Shown one piece after another: positions 1 to 9,351 of a DNA stretch of 64,000 nt (its first letter is position 1; every line of letters begins with the position of its first letter). The stretch is from Laburnicola sp. R22_1 (lineage: Eukaryota; Ascomycota; Dothideomycetes; Pleosporales; Didymosphaeriaceae): the NCBI GenBank assembly GCA_014281115.1, contig JACONQ010000002.1, positions 2,790,001-2,854,000 of the forward strand, in the 5' to 3' direction. The translations under genes were made by a program, and so were the position numbers. Under the pieces are notes generated by a model. It was not told where the DNA came from and did not search any database. It saw nothing but the letters and a program-made list of their open reading frames with translations.

Positions 1-744
1 ACCGCAACCGGCGCCGCCAACCCCAGCCCGCCCACGGCCCCATCGACGCAAGCCAACACGCAAACCTCGCAGCCCCAGCAACAGCCCGCCCCCTCGATGA
101 GCGCGCCCTTCCCCCCAACCTCGTTCCAAGACCCGGGCACCTCGAAACGCCCCCGCGACGCGCGCCTCATCCACCTCGTGCTCGCCAACATGGGCGTGCA
201 CGCCTACACGGAGCGCGTGCCCCTCCAGCTCCTCGACTTCGCGTACCGCTACACGTCCAGCATCCTCTCGGACGCGCTCTCGTACGAAGGGCCGTCGAAT
301 TTCACGTCTAAGAAGGCGGCGGCGGCGGCGGCGGCGAAGAATAATGACGACGAAGGGGTGAGCATCCATGCGTTAAGGACGGCGATTGCGGCGCGGGCGC
401 AGACGCAGTTTGGGGCGGCGTTGCCCAAGGAGTTTATGGGGGAGGTGGCGGCGGAGAGGAATCGGGTGGCGTTGCCGAGGGTGGAGAGGGAGTTTGGGTT
501 GAGGTTGCCGCCGGAGAGGTATTGTTTTACGGGGGCGGCGTGGGGGGTGAAGGATGCGTGGGAGGAGGAGGAGATGGATGGTGGGAATGTGGGCGGGGCT
601 GGGGAGGGGAGCGGGGGGGTTGGGAGCGGGGGGCCGGTTGGTGGGGGGGATACGGTTATGGGGGGGATGGAGGAGGAGGAGGTTGATGAGGAGGAGTTTG
701 AGGAGGTGATGGGGACGGGGGATGCGAGTATGACGAATGGGTAG
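1..744 (+). CDS. TAF9: TFIID/SAGA subunit TAF9, 5'-partial
   Basis: 3' part of a TATA-binding-protein-associated factor of the TAF9 (TAFII31) family, a histone-fold subunit of TFIID and SAGA that pairs with TAF6 in the nucleus. The frame is open from base 1, so the true start lies outside the window. The visible protein begins with a Pro/Gln/Thr-rich tail, then shows the histone fold: RDARLIHLVLANMGVHAYTE, the QLLDFAYRYTSSIL helix, and the conserved end SIHALRTAIAARAQTQF followed by RVALPRVEREFGLRLPPERY. An alanine run interrupts the loop between helices. The C-terminus is Gly-rich then very acidic and ends at 744. The 3' third uses G-rich codons heavily, which is common in this window and need not mean transfer. 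Family assignment is firm. Confidence 0.93.
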   Translation, partial: TATGAANPSPPTAPSTQANTQTSQPQQQPAPSMSAPFPPTSFQDPGTSKRPRDARLIHLVLANMGVHAYTERVPLQLLDFAYRYTSSILSDALSYEGPSNFTSKKAAAAAAAKNNDDEGVSIHALRTAIAARAQTQFGAALPKEFMGEVAAERNRVALPRVEREFGLRLPPERYCFTGAAWGVKDAWEEEEMDGGNVGGAGEGSGGVGSGGPVGGGDTVMGGMEEEEVDEEEFEEVMGTGDASMTNG

Positions 745-1303
745 AGGGTGGGGGTGGAGCTGACTGGGGGCGTTTGGCGAGGGGGCGTGGATGGCTGGCT
801 GGTATGCTCTTTTTTGCTGGGCGGCGGCTTCGCTGGCCAGCTAGCTGTTGTTTCCGAGGGACCTGGACTCGATGCGTACAGCACACACAGCCCTTGCTGG
901 GTCTGGAGTAGGCGTTTGAGGTTGGATGCATTTCACGGCGTTTATAGGGCTATCATGGGGGATATACCAGATTCAACCGTCTTTCCTTTACATAGCTTGC
1001 CTACTGCCCTCGTGGAAAGGAAATGAAATGGCGTAGGCTTCCCATATCATGCAGTTTCATTTCCTTGTCCGAATGCCCTGTTGCGGACGTAGTAATACAA
1101 TAATACATGCGGTCTGAGGATGTAGACGGCATTCGCGCTCGTGTTATATATACATTGGAAGGTGCAGTGAAGTGAAGGATATCTATCCCATCCCGCAAAC
1201 GCCATATAAATGCAGCAGCGGAATTTTTGCGTGCATGCATGCCCACCATGCCCATCGGCCAAGTTCCCAACTTCCACCATCCCCTCCCATCCCACGCACC
1301 GCC
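745..1303. other. Convergent intergenic region, TAF9/CMC1
   Basis: Holds the 3' ends of two convergent genes. I see no gene, tRNA or repeat in it. Confidence 0.6.
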
Positions 1304-1864
1304 CTACCTCCCCCCCTCCCCCCGCCCAGCAACCTCGGCCTTCTTCCCCTGCAACTTCCCCCCCTCATCCAACGCCCACCACTCCATATGCTTCCGCCTC
1401 GCCTCCTCGACCTGCCTCTCGCGCTCCAGGCGCGCGCGCTTGCGCTCCCCGGCTAACTGGAACCACTCTGCGCGGGCTTTATCCAGCTCGTCTTGCCCCT
1501 GGTATTGCAGCATGCACGTGTTCATGGCGAGTTTTGGGGCGCGGCAGGCCCAGGCGAGGCTGAAGGTGCGGTTGGTGGCGCAGGCTGCGAAGGCTGTTTG
1601 GGGGGGGGGGGGTGGTGTTAGTGTGGGTTGAGTGGAGGGAGGGGCGGTATCGCATCGCGGGGATGCATTGGCGTGGATTTATGCATTGGGTAGGAGAGTA
1701 GAGGACGAGGACGGACCTGCGATTTCTGGAGCGCATTTCGCGCGCACGTTGGCGTAGTAGAGGTCTCGGACTTGTTGTTCTTGCGGGGCGGAGAGGGGCG
1801 TGGGGTTCGAGGGGAGTTTGTGGATTGGTGGTGGTGGGTCGGATGGGGTGGTGGCCATTGCCAT
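1304..1864 (-). CDS. CMC1: Cytochrome c oxidase biogenesis protein Cmc1 (twin CX9C)
   Basis: Small mitochondrial intermembrane-space protein with a CHCH fold that helps assemble cytochrome c oxidase. Two exons, 1717-1864 and 1304-1593, give 145 aa. Splicing across a gtccgt donor and a cag acceptor creates an Ala codon, and only then is the first CX9C motif complete (C-APEIAAFAA-C). The second is C-RAPKLAMNT-C, with the typical FAACATNRTFSLAWAC spacing between. The start is the first Met of the only long frame; the first ~35 residues are Pro-rich. The C-terminus is a charged helix (KARAEWFQLAGERKRARLER), again usual for Cmc1. The intron contains a run of C (poly-G on the plus strand at 1600-1612), a spot where sequencing errors would be harmless to the protein. 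Confidence 0.92.
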
Positions 1865-2587
1865 GGTTGCCGCGGTCGCGCGGAGGAGAGCGTGGAGGTT
1901 TCGACTTTGGGTGGGATGGTTCGGAGGGCTGGCGGGGTAGAAGGGTGATTGTGTAGAGCGGTTTGTAGAGCAGGCAGAGCGGAGGTTGTCGTTTGTCGTC
2001 GTTCGATGCTGGGGTAGCTTGGGAGCGGGTTGAGTTGCTAGGGAGCGGGCGGACGGCGGGTCTAGGCTGCTTGGGGGATCGGGCGGGACGTCGACACTCG
2101 TGGACGGTCACGATGAGACTTTACAACGTGCTGTAGACGCGTGGAATACAGTCCTGCGTAAGAAGGTAGAGTTGAGACTACCGTTGACATCAATTTCGCA
2201 GGGCGCCTTGTTTGCACAGATCGAGCCTCCATCTTGGGGCGTGCTACCGTCATACACGAACGCGCTGCGGCTGTCGATTTGATGACATGTAGCAACCTAA
2301 ACATTTACGAGCAGTCTCGTCCCATCGAATGATGGCTGGAAAACAGGTCGGAATGACCCCGCTAACCAGATAGAGAGATGGCGTTCACTTTGGTGGGAGT
2401 CACACTGTCCTGTCCTGTCCTTTCCTTTCACTACAGTTGCAATTGCATCTGCCACCCTCTCTTACCTGTCGCTCTTTTCCACTCCCTCCCCACGTTCTTA
2501 TACAATCTCTCCAGACGCCGTCTACGCACCCCCAGCTCGTTGTTTCAACCCCCTCATCGCCATCCTGAGCAGCGCAACCAATCCATC
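1865..2587. other. Divergent intergenic region
   Basis: Lies between the CMC1 start and the phosphoesterase start and must contain both promoters. The right end is pyrimidine-rich (repeated cctgt/ctttc around 2405-2490), as is common just upstream of fungal start codons. No other gene seen. Confidence 0.5.
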
Positions 2588-4520
2588 ATGCACCTGCACA
2601 TCTTCACCCTCTTCATCCTCTTCATCATCGCGCTACACGCCCTGCCACTCGAACCCCGCGACAACGATGCCCCAGGCCTCTCCTTCGTCAACGGCAAATT
2701 CCAAATCACAATGTTCAACGACCTGCACATGTGCGACAGCGGCAAGCAAAAAGACGACCCCCGCCAAAAAGGCCCCTGGTCCGACGACGCCACCCTATCC
2801 GTCATAGACAGCGTGCTAAAAACCGAGCCCGAGACCGACCTCGTCGTCCTCAATGGCGACCTCACGTCTTGCGAATGGCTCTCCGAAAGCAGCGTCTACG
2901 GCATGCTCGACAAGATCATGACGCCTTTTATCCGCCTCAAAATGCCGTTTACCGCGACGTGGGGAAATCACGACTGGAGCGCGACGTGTAATACCCGCTG
3001 GATGACCGAGCATATGTGGCGCGTGGGGAATAAGAATCCGAAGCGACAGCTTACGTTTACGATGAGTTCGCCTATGGAGGGGAGCCAGAACGAGGTCGGC
3101 TCGAGTAATTATTACATCCCGCTTTATGGGGCGGGCGAGGATGGGCGGAAGGTGCTGAAGATGGTGCTGTGGTTCTTTGATAGTAAGGGTGGGCATGTGT
3201 ATACGGGGGATGGAAACACTCGCCGACCTGCTGGCGGTGTGGTGCACCCAAAAGTACGTCGCTCCACTCCTACAGCGCGAAATAACTACTAACATGCACC
3301 TCTAGGTCGTCGACTGGTTGTAAGTACCATATCCCCCTCCCATGGGATCCCCAAAGAACCACCCTCACTAACACCCCCCTCCCACACAGCACGCGCACCC
3401 GCGCCGCCCTCTCAGCCGCCCACAACAACGCCCCCATCCCCAGCCTCGCCTTCGTCCACATCCCCCTCCCCATCACCAAACTCCACCGCGACACCGGCCA
3501 CTGCAACCCCCACACAAACCCGGGCATCCAAAGGGAAAAACAGTGTGTCCAATAGTCAGTCTTACTGCCGGTCACTGACTGTTCACTTACTGTTGGTGGA
3601 CAGTACAGTAGTCAGGCATGTTAGGGCAGTGACTGACTGTACAGTAATATACTAGTAACTACAGTAAGACTGTTGAACTTGCCTAATTAGGTAATACGTG
3701 TAAATTAACGTGTGAATTAACGTGTAAGTAAGCCTAGGAGGCGCCTAGGTGCCTACCTAGGTAGGAGGTGCCTAGGTGCCTATAAAGAGTTGATATGTGA
3801 GTTAATATGTGAATTAACACGTGAACGCTAGCTATTATAGGAAGGTACTGTGTACTTACTATAGTTACTGCCCCTAACAGTATAGTCAGTAGGCATATAA
3901 TAGCAGTTACTGTTAGGTGACAGTAACTAGTGTAACACCCCTAGTCGATAGTACAGTCAGTAGCCACGTGACGGCAGTGTTCACTTAAAAAAGGCCAAAA
4001 AACGTTCAGTAACTGACTGTTGGACACACTGGGGAAAAACTCGGTGTCCAAGGCGCCTCAAAGGATGGCTACGCCGCCGCCCTGCCCTTCATGCAAGCCC
4101 TCGTCGATACACCGGGTCTGCTAGGCGTCTTCTCAGGCCATGATCATGGCGTAGATTGGTACGTGGTCTTCCCATCCCCTCCCTGCCCTCTTAACTCCCC
4201 AACCAAGCAACCCACCCCCCTAACAACCCCCCAGGTGCATGAAATGGCTCACCACGCCCTTCCCCCACCCCACCTCCTGGCCGCCCTCCACGCACGGCCA
4301 CGGCCTCAACATCTGCTTCGGCCGGCACACGGGGTACGGCAGGTACGGCTCGTACATGCGGGGCGGGCGCCGCATCATCATCCACGAGGGTGCGCTCGGC
4401 GGCGATAATGCGGTTGACACGTGGATAAGGCTCGAGGATGGGGAAGTCTCGGGGAGGGTGGTGTTGAATTCTACGTTTGGGGTGGATTGGTATACGGAGG
4501 TGGGGGTTAAGTATAGTTAG
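2588..4520 (-). other. Note: minus strand opposite the phosphoesterase carries no gene
   Basis: Open frames on this strand are shadows of the plus-strand gene. Confidence 0.4.
2588..4520 (+). pseudogene. Secreted calcineurin-like metallophosphoesterase, split by a MITE
   Basis: Without the insertion this would be a 411-aa secreted phosphatase: exons 2588-3253, 3306-3319 (14 nt), 3390-3540 joined to 4040-4158, and 4235-4520. The first ~20 residues are a signal peptide (LHIFTLFILFIIALHALP). The dimetal-centre motifs appear in order: FNDLHMCD (D-x-H), LNGDLTS (GD), TWGNHDW (GNHD) and, after the insertion, SGHDHGVDW (GHxH). The 491-bp element at 3541-4031 lies in exon 3 and its first codons lead to a stop within five residues, so the GHxH histidines are lost. 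Counting one copy of the 8-bp target duplication, the reading frame on both sides joins exactly. The alternative in-frame Met at 2378 lacks a signal sequence. Removal of the element as an intron is not evident: candidate acceptors give stops or wrong frames. Confidence 0.9.
3541..4031. mobile_element. hAT-type MITE (491 bp)
   Basis: Terminal inverted repeats begin CAGTGTGTCCAA at 3541 and, on the other strand, CAGTGTGTCCAA at 4031; they match at 20 of the first 21 positions, the one difference being a C/T. The 8-bp direct repeat gggaaaaa flanks both ends (3533-3540 and 4032-4039). CAGTG ends and an 8-bp duplication are hallmarks of hAT elements. There is no coding capacity. The interior has repeated cctagg blocks (3730-3785) and several copies of taa-cgtgtgaa (3695-3825). 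Activity would require a hAT transposase from elsewhere; the hAT at 44-51 kb has different ends, so it is not the obvious partner. Confidence 0.93.
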
Positions 4521-5508
4521 GGCGAGGGGGGAGATGTGATTGGGGTGAGAGGGGAGTCCAGACCATTAGGTTTTGCTTCGGTAGTTCTGCTCTGGTCGAC
4601 TACGTAGGTTCTAGTTGTGACTCGACTCGTTCTATATATATACCCCAGGAGCATTTATTGGGAGCGGAGTATTTCCGCCTTTTTAGTTGGACGTGGCAAA
4701 ACCCCTCCTGTCACCATCGCCCGTCCTCGGGATTCCTCTCTTCTACAAGTGACACTGCGTGTTCTCCATGGCTGATAGCCTCGATATGGTCGACTTGCTT
4801 TTTTAGTAGTGTCGTGGATTCGTCATCATTGCGTGGATAGTATGTAGGTTTATACCTGATATACGTGCCAAAAGCGGCCGGGCAGGCCTAAAATGACTCG
4901 ATGAGTTTACTAGACGATTACCGAGTGCCGTAGTCTTTGAAAGGGGCAAGGGTGGGGAGTAAGGAAAAGTAGCTGGTTCACGATGGACCAGCTACTATGG
5001 CCTGATTAGTCTCTTACAAGGAAGTGCTGGAGAGGTGCGGAGAGGGTATATGGTAGGCTGAGTACAATTAACCTTCGCATTGCTTATCTTGGTGTACGAG
5101 ACAGTGGCCAAACTTTTATTTTAGTATCCTATAGCTGGAATTTGGAGCGTGTGGGTATTATTTTGGGGGGATTAAAAATAGAGAATATGTATAGTGGTGA
5201 TGGTAAGGGATCACAGTGCATGAAGCTTAGGTCGTGGTGAGGCAAGTGTGACTCCGCTAGCTACATCGGGACTCTGGGTAGCCCTGCCGCCCTTTTTAAT
5301 TGTGACACTCAGGTCGGCAAAAAATGGGAACCACGGTTTATAGCTTAATGAGCCAGAGATGTGGAGTTTGAAGTGGGTTTAAGAGTGAATGCGCACACGG
5401 GTCAAACATTACGCATCGACATTCGACGACTTCGACAGTCGATGACCATTTCATTCATCCATATCCGTTTCCAGTCAACTCAATCTTTTCCTCGACCACC
5501 ACCCAACC
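4521..5508. other. Intergenic, no gene seen
   Basis: Nearly 1 kb with no convincing reading frame, RNA gene or repeat. The right part must contain the promoter and 5' UTR of the SGNH-like gene. Confidence 0.5.
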
Positions 5509-6345
5509 ATGACGTCGCAGCCTTTGCCCAACCCGTCCTTCATGGACCTCTCCGATGACGAATTCATATCAAAGCTCAAAGCACGTTCCAAGTTCAAACA
5601 GCGAGCCCATCAAACATACCACGCCATGCACCTCCCAGAACTCAACGCCAGGCTAAACCTGCGCCTCGATTTACCACCTCCACCACACCCAGCCGCAGAT
5701 GACAGTCCTGACCCACGTGGACCAGACTTCTCCAACACGTCCAACATCGAAACCGTGTACCTCGGCAACTCCATGCTGGAGCGCCTCAAAACCACGGGCA
5801 TCGCCACGCGTATCGGAAGCTTAGGGAAAGACGGCCGAGCATGGAACGCAGGCTGTGGAGGAGACAAGAACGAGCACGTGGTATATCGGCTCAGCGAGGG
5901 CATGTATTCTGTTCTTAAAAATGCGCAAGAGCTGAGGAATCCAAAGTGCGATATCAAGGGCTGGGTGCTCGCGTCTGGGACCAACAATCTCCGTCCGAAG
6001 CGGCCGTTTCGCGCCGCTGAGGTCGAATGTTATCGGTTGTTGTTACGTGCGTGTTTGAGGATTGCGCCGCGGAGTAGGGTCGTTGCTTGTGATATGTTTT
6101 ATCGGAAGGATGTGCCTGATGCGGTGGTGGATACGAGTAATGGGATGCTGAAAGCTGTTGTCGAGGAGGTGAATAAGGAAATTTCGAGCATTGAAGGGAT
6201 GCGCAGGGTCATGTGGGTAGAGGCTCGAGGGGTTCTGGATAAGGACATGCTGGTAGATCATGTACATTTGACAGAAGAAGGGTACATGAAGTGGGATGAG
6301 GCGCTTGAGTCGTACGTTGAAGGCGAGAGACCGTACCAGCGTTGA
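5509..6345 (+). CDS. SGNH/GDSL-hydrolase-like protein
   Basis: 278-aa intronless protein of the SGNH hydrolase superfamily (esterases and related serine hydrolases); substrate unknown. The blocks are visible: the nucleophile block is YLGNSMLERL (Ser near residue 88, GNSM in place of GDSL), the Asn block is VLASGTNNL (residues ~153-161), and the Asp-His block is VDHVHLTEEGY near residue 260. No signal peptide, so probably intracellular. The start is an ATG preceded by accaccacccaacc. The end is unusual: the TGA stop lies inside one arm of a 57-bp inverted repeat. A near-identical copy of the codons for SYVEGER occurs beyond the hairpin and stays open to a stop at 6600, so the original protein was probably 25-30 residues longer with an acidic tail. 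The catalytic blocks are upstream and unaffected. Confidence 0.8.
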   Translation: MTSQPLPNPSFMDLSDDEFISKLKARSKFKQRAHQTYHAMHLPELNARLNLRLDLPPPPHPAADDSPDPRGPDFSNTSNIETVYLGNSMLERLKTTGIATRIGSLGKDGRAWNAGCGGDKNEHVVYRLSEGMYSVLKNAQELRNPKCDIKGWVLASGTNNLRPKRPFRAAEVECYRLLLRACLRIAPRSRVVACDMFYRKDVPDAVVDTSNGMLKAVVEEVNKEISSIEGMRRVMWVEARGVLDKDMLVDHVHLTEEGYMKWDEALESYVEGERPYQR

Positions 6346-6519
6346 CAACGTACCGTAGCGAGTACGGCCGCAAGTACGGCCGAGCCGTGCACAGATTGTA
6401 TGTTGGCTAATTTCAAGGTTGAAAGCGCACTCTATACACCGTGCACGGCTCGGCCGTACTTGCGGCCGTACTCGCTACGGTACGTTGTCAACGCTGGACC
6501 GTACGTTGGAGGCGAGAGA
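6311..6519. repeat. 57-bp perfect inverted repeat within a 20-bp direct duplication
   Basis: Left arm 6336-6392 and right arm 6441-6497 are exact reverse complements (57 of 57), separated by 48 bp. Directly outside are two copies of cgtacgttgRaggcgagaga (6311-6330 and 6500-6519; 19 of 20 identical). The arms share no obvious relation with the other elements here. The structure looks like a small foldback element with a long target duplication, or a palindrome made during break repair. Confidence 0.9.
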
Positions 6520-6687
6520 GATCAAGAAGAGCACGAAGAGGTCAAGCTGGAGAAGAATGGCTCTGACGTACAGAATCAGGTGCTGTTTTGTCATGAATAG
6601 GCAATGCCGAATCTGCGTTGGCATTACGTACCCGGGGGTTAACACGCGGTATAGAAACCCTTGTACTTAGATTTTGGCCCTGATTCA

Positions 6688-8700
6688 TCAGAGTACAGAA
6701 GAAATTGTGGAAGAGTGTATAGCGTGTAGGATCGTCTCTGTCATGGAAAGAACCTTTTCTTCTTCTAATCGCTTCGCCACAAGCCTAGTAAAGAAGTCAG
6801 TAGCAGACTCTTACGAACGAGAGATAACCCACTGTAAATTGACGGGCATGCCGTGCACTGCTTCCGCGTTGTCTAGAGCTGTCAATACCAAACATCGTAA
6901 AGCATAGAACGACTACACTCACAAGTTGCGTGGACCTTTTTGCAATGCTCACTCAAATGCTCGGGGTTCGACGGTTGGTCTCTTTCTTTATCGGCAGTTA
7001 CGCCACATGGAAAAGACACGACTGAATAATCGACGACGTTGTATACACCCGTGTATCCCACATATGTGAAATCACCATGTGCAACCGTCGCATAGGGTGT
7101 TGTCGGCGCTGGTGCCGCCCGTGTTAGCTATTTGCTAGATCTAATGTTTTGTAAAAGGAGACTTGCCGAGTATAGCATCCAGGCCGTTGTAAGACATCCA
7201 CTGTTCCAGATATTTCCTTTGCAGCAGGGACCTTTTCAAGTGCAACTGCCACATCTCATATACACTTAGCTCGGTGGCTTCCTCGTAAAAGCGCATTTCT
7301 GGCCGAAAGGGCTCCTCGGTAGGAGCTAGCAGTGCCCTTATGCTCTTGCCGCCGTCGGCGACGAACATTCGCCCCTGAGCCATCAACGTCAGCACATCAA
7401 CTGACGCTGTAAAGTGACGTCTCACCAGGATTCCCACGGCCTCAGCATGCAGGCTCGGATCCCAATTTCCGACAATTTCATGCCCCGCGTTTTTCAACTT
7501 CTCGGCAGTTTCCTTCAACGCTCTTGTCACTGGCGGCGTGGGAAGGACCACACCGTCATCCCACAGCACGGCGATCTTCAGCTTGCTTTTGCGTTCTATT
7601 GGCCTCCATGGGATAGGGAGGACCTTGGGATCCGCCAGCCACGGCTGCGCGTCTATAATAGCTTTCGAGTAAAAAGCGACATCTTCTAGGCTCTTTGCCA
7701 TCGGGCCATTCACACTCGCGACGGCCTCTTGGCCTGCTAGACCTGAGCGGCAACCCTGGGTTGGGAATCTTCCGAAAGAAGGACGGAGTGTAAAGATCCC
7801 TGTGCATGCTGCTGGGATGCGAAGACTGCCGCCCTGCGAAGAACATAAGCTGGCATTCAAGGCCTCACTATCTCACTTACAATGTCCGTCCCGACTCCCA
7901 ATGCACTCCCACCAAAAGCTATCAGAGCTGATTCACCTCCGCTCGATCCTCCCGGCGTCAACTTTCGATTGCGCGGGTTCACCGTTCGCCCAAAGACATT
8001 GTTTACCGATTCAGCCTATGCAATATCAGTAATTGCTCTAGTTGTGGTAGGTACGAGGCTGTCGGCACAATCATCATCGCGGTCGGAACATTCGTTTTAC
8101 AATACCAAACCGCTCCGAGCTGCTCCAGAAGCTCGACAAGCGTCGCGTTGGACGCTGCTGGCTGGTCGACCAAGGAGGCAAACCCAACACTGCTGTCCTT
8201 TCCGACAATGTTGATATTGTCCTTGAGCGATATAGGGAGTCCGTGCAGAGGTCCAACGACTTGTCCTGTTTCATGTAGGTGTTGATCCAGCGATTTTGCA
8301 ATCCTGATGGCTTCGGTAGGAAAAAAGTCTGTCAGGCAGTTCGTCTACACGTGCATTAACAACACCATCCACGACTCCGGCGCGATAGAGACTATACCAA
8401 TTGCTGCGCTGCAGCAGCGCGCTTGCAAAACGCCCGCGTAACCTCTTCAGAGCTCCATGTCCTCAACGCAATCTTCTCCAAAATCTGCGTCGCGCTGCTC
8501 TCGGTAATTTCCAATTCTCTCGCATCGAACCATCCCGAGGTCTTTGGAAAGGTGGTCACGTCCAGTTGATCCTCGCGCGGGAATACGTCTTGGGGGATGC
8601 GGTATTCGAGCGGGATTTGTTCCGCGAGGGCGGCCCTCTTTTTGGCGCCGATCTTCTCCCAATGCTGCTCCGATAAGGACGTCATCGTCGCGCAATCCAT
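6688..8700 (-). CDS. Fungal amidase (amidase signature family)
   Basis: 567-aa amidase hydrolysing carboxylic amides to acid plus ammonia. Seven exons: 8398-8700, 8069-8344, 7881-8015, 7167-7833, 6923-7108, 6833-6872, 6688-6784; introns of 47-58 nt. The Ser-cisSer-Lys triad is present: Lys in LPISLKDN, the cis-Ser in GGSSGGE, and the nucleophile in GTDIGGSLRIP, whose GGS is formed by splicing. The C-terminal GMPVNLQLVAKRLEEEKVL is typical of fungal amidases. Intron 4 starts GCAAGT, a GC-AG intron; using it joins DAIL to APTTPYATVAHG as family members require, while reading through gives a stop at 7141. Exon 6's acceptor could also be 6 nt upstream. The gene is divergent from an MFS transporter 651 bp away. 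Intact as far as I can see. Confidence 0.9.
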
Positions 8701-9351
8701 CTGAATAATACTAGATTCTTGATGCGAATGTGGTGGAGGTAAAGCTTTACTTAAGAAGCTTTTATGCCATTAGAGATGCGTTCCCGCCACATGCCCAGAT
8801 CGGAGTCTAGTATGAAATTGGCGCCCACGGGTCGGCTTCCCACAGTAGTACAAAGCGAACGCCACCAAACCCCCACAGTCCGAAGGCCGTGGGGCGTTCT
8901 CCATGATCATACGGTATCGACTACCCTGATTTTTTGACCCTGGCAAGACGCGCAATAGGTACACAGATTCGGCATATCGTGACCCCGCAGTCTCGGCATA
9001 CACAGTACACCACGGGACCTCGGCGTAAAACTACCTTCTACAACGACCTTTATCGAGCTCACAGTGCTGAAGAATATCCGAGACCACATACCAATTTGAT
9101 CCCGTTCACAATTATTCGCAGATTGGGACCGGTTGCGTGATAGATACGGACCGTGTCAACATGAATTGATACGCACGGAGCTTATCTTGATCCTACTCGG
9201 CTACCAGAGGCCATATCGTCGGACGGACGGACTCTCGATCACTGGTGTCTTCCTCACTAGGATTCACATCCATCCGCAAATCCATAAGCGGTCCGCTCAG
9301 CATCGCTCATCGTGTACATCAGCCGATACCCATATCGACAACCTGCAAGAC
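8701..9351. promoter_or_regulatory. Shared promoter region of amidase and transporter
   Basis: 651 bp between two divergent starts, so both promoters must lie here, suggesting co-regulation. Several GATA/TATC cores occur (for example tatcg around 8911 and 9205, gata at 9141), the core bound by fungal nitrogen regulators of the AreA/Nit2 type. GATA is too short for this count to be evidence on its own. Confidence 0.45.

Noticed and set aside
1479..2111. 210-codon Pro/Arg-rich minus frame
   Set aside because: Overlaps CMC1 in another frame and is low complexity; a shadow.
3543..4070. The MITE acting as an intron (gtgtgt donor at its left end)
   Set aside because: Acceptors within the right end lead to an immediate stop, and later ones lose frame or coding sequence.
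6674..6907. Plus-strand 77-codon frame
   Set aside because: It is antisense to the last exons of the amidase.
6959..6985. ggggttcgac as a tRNA B box
   Set aside because: It lies in amidase exon 5 and has no cloverleaf partner.
7141..7860. A 239-codon minus-strand amidase frame taken as a complete gene end
   Set aside because: Its last residues (after DAILG) come from reading a GC-AG intron; the true C-terminus continues to 6688.
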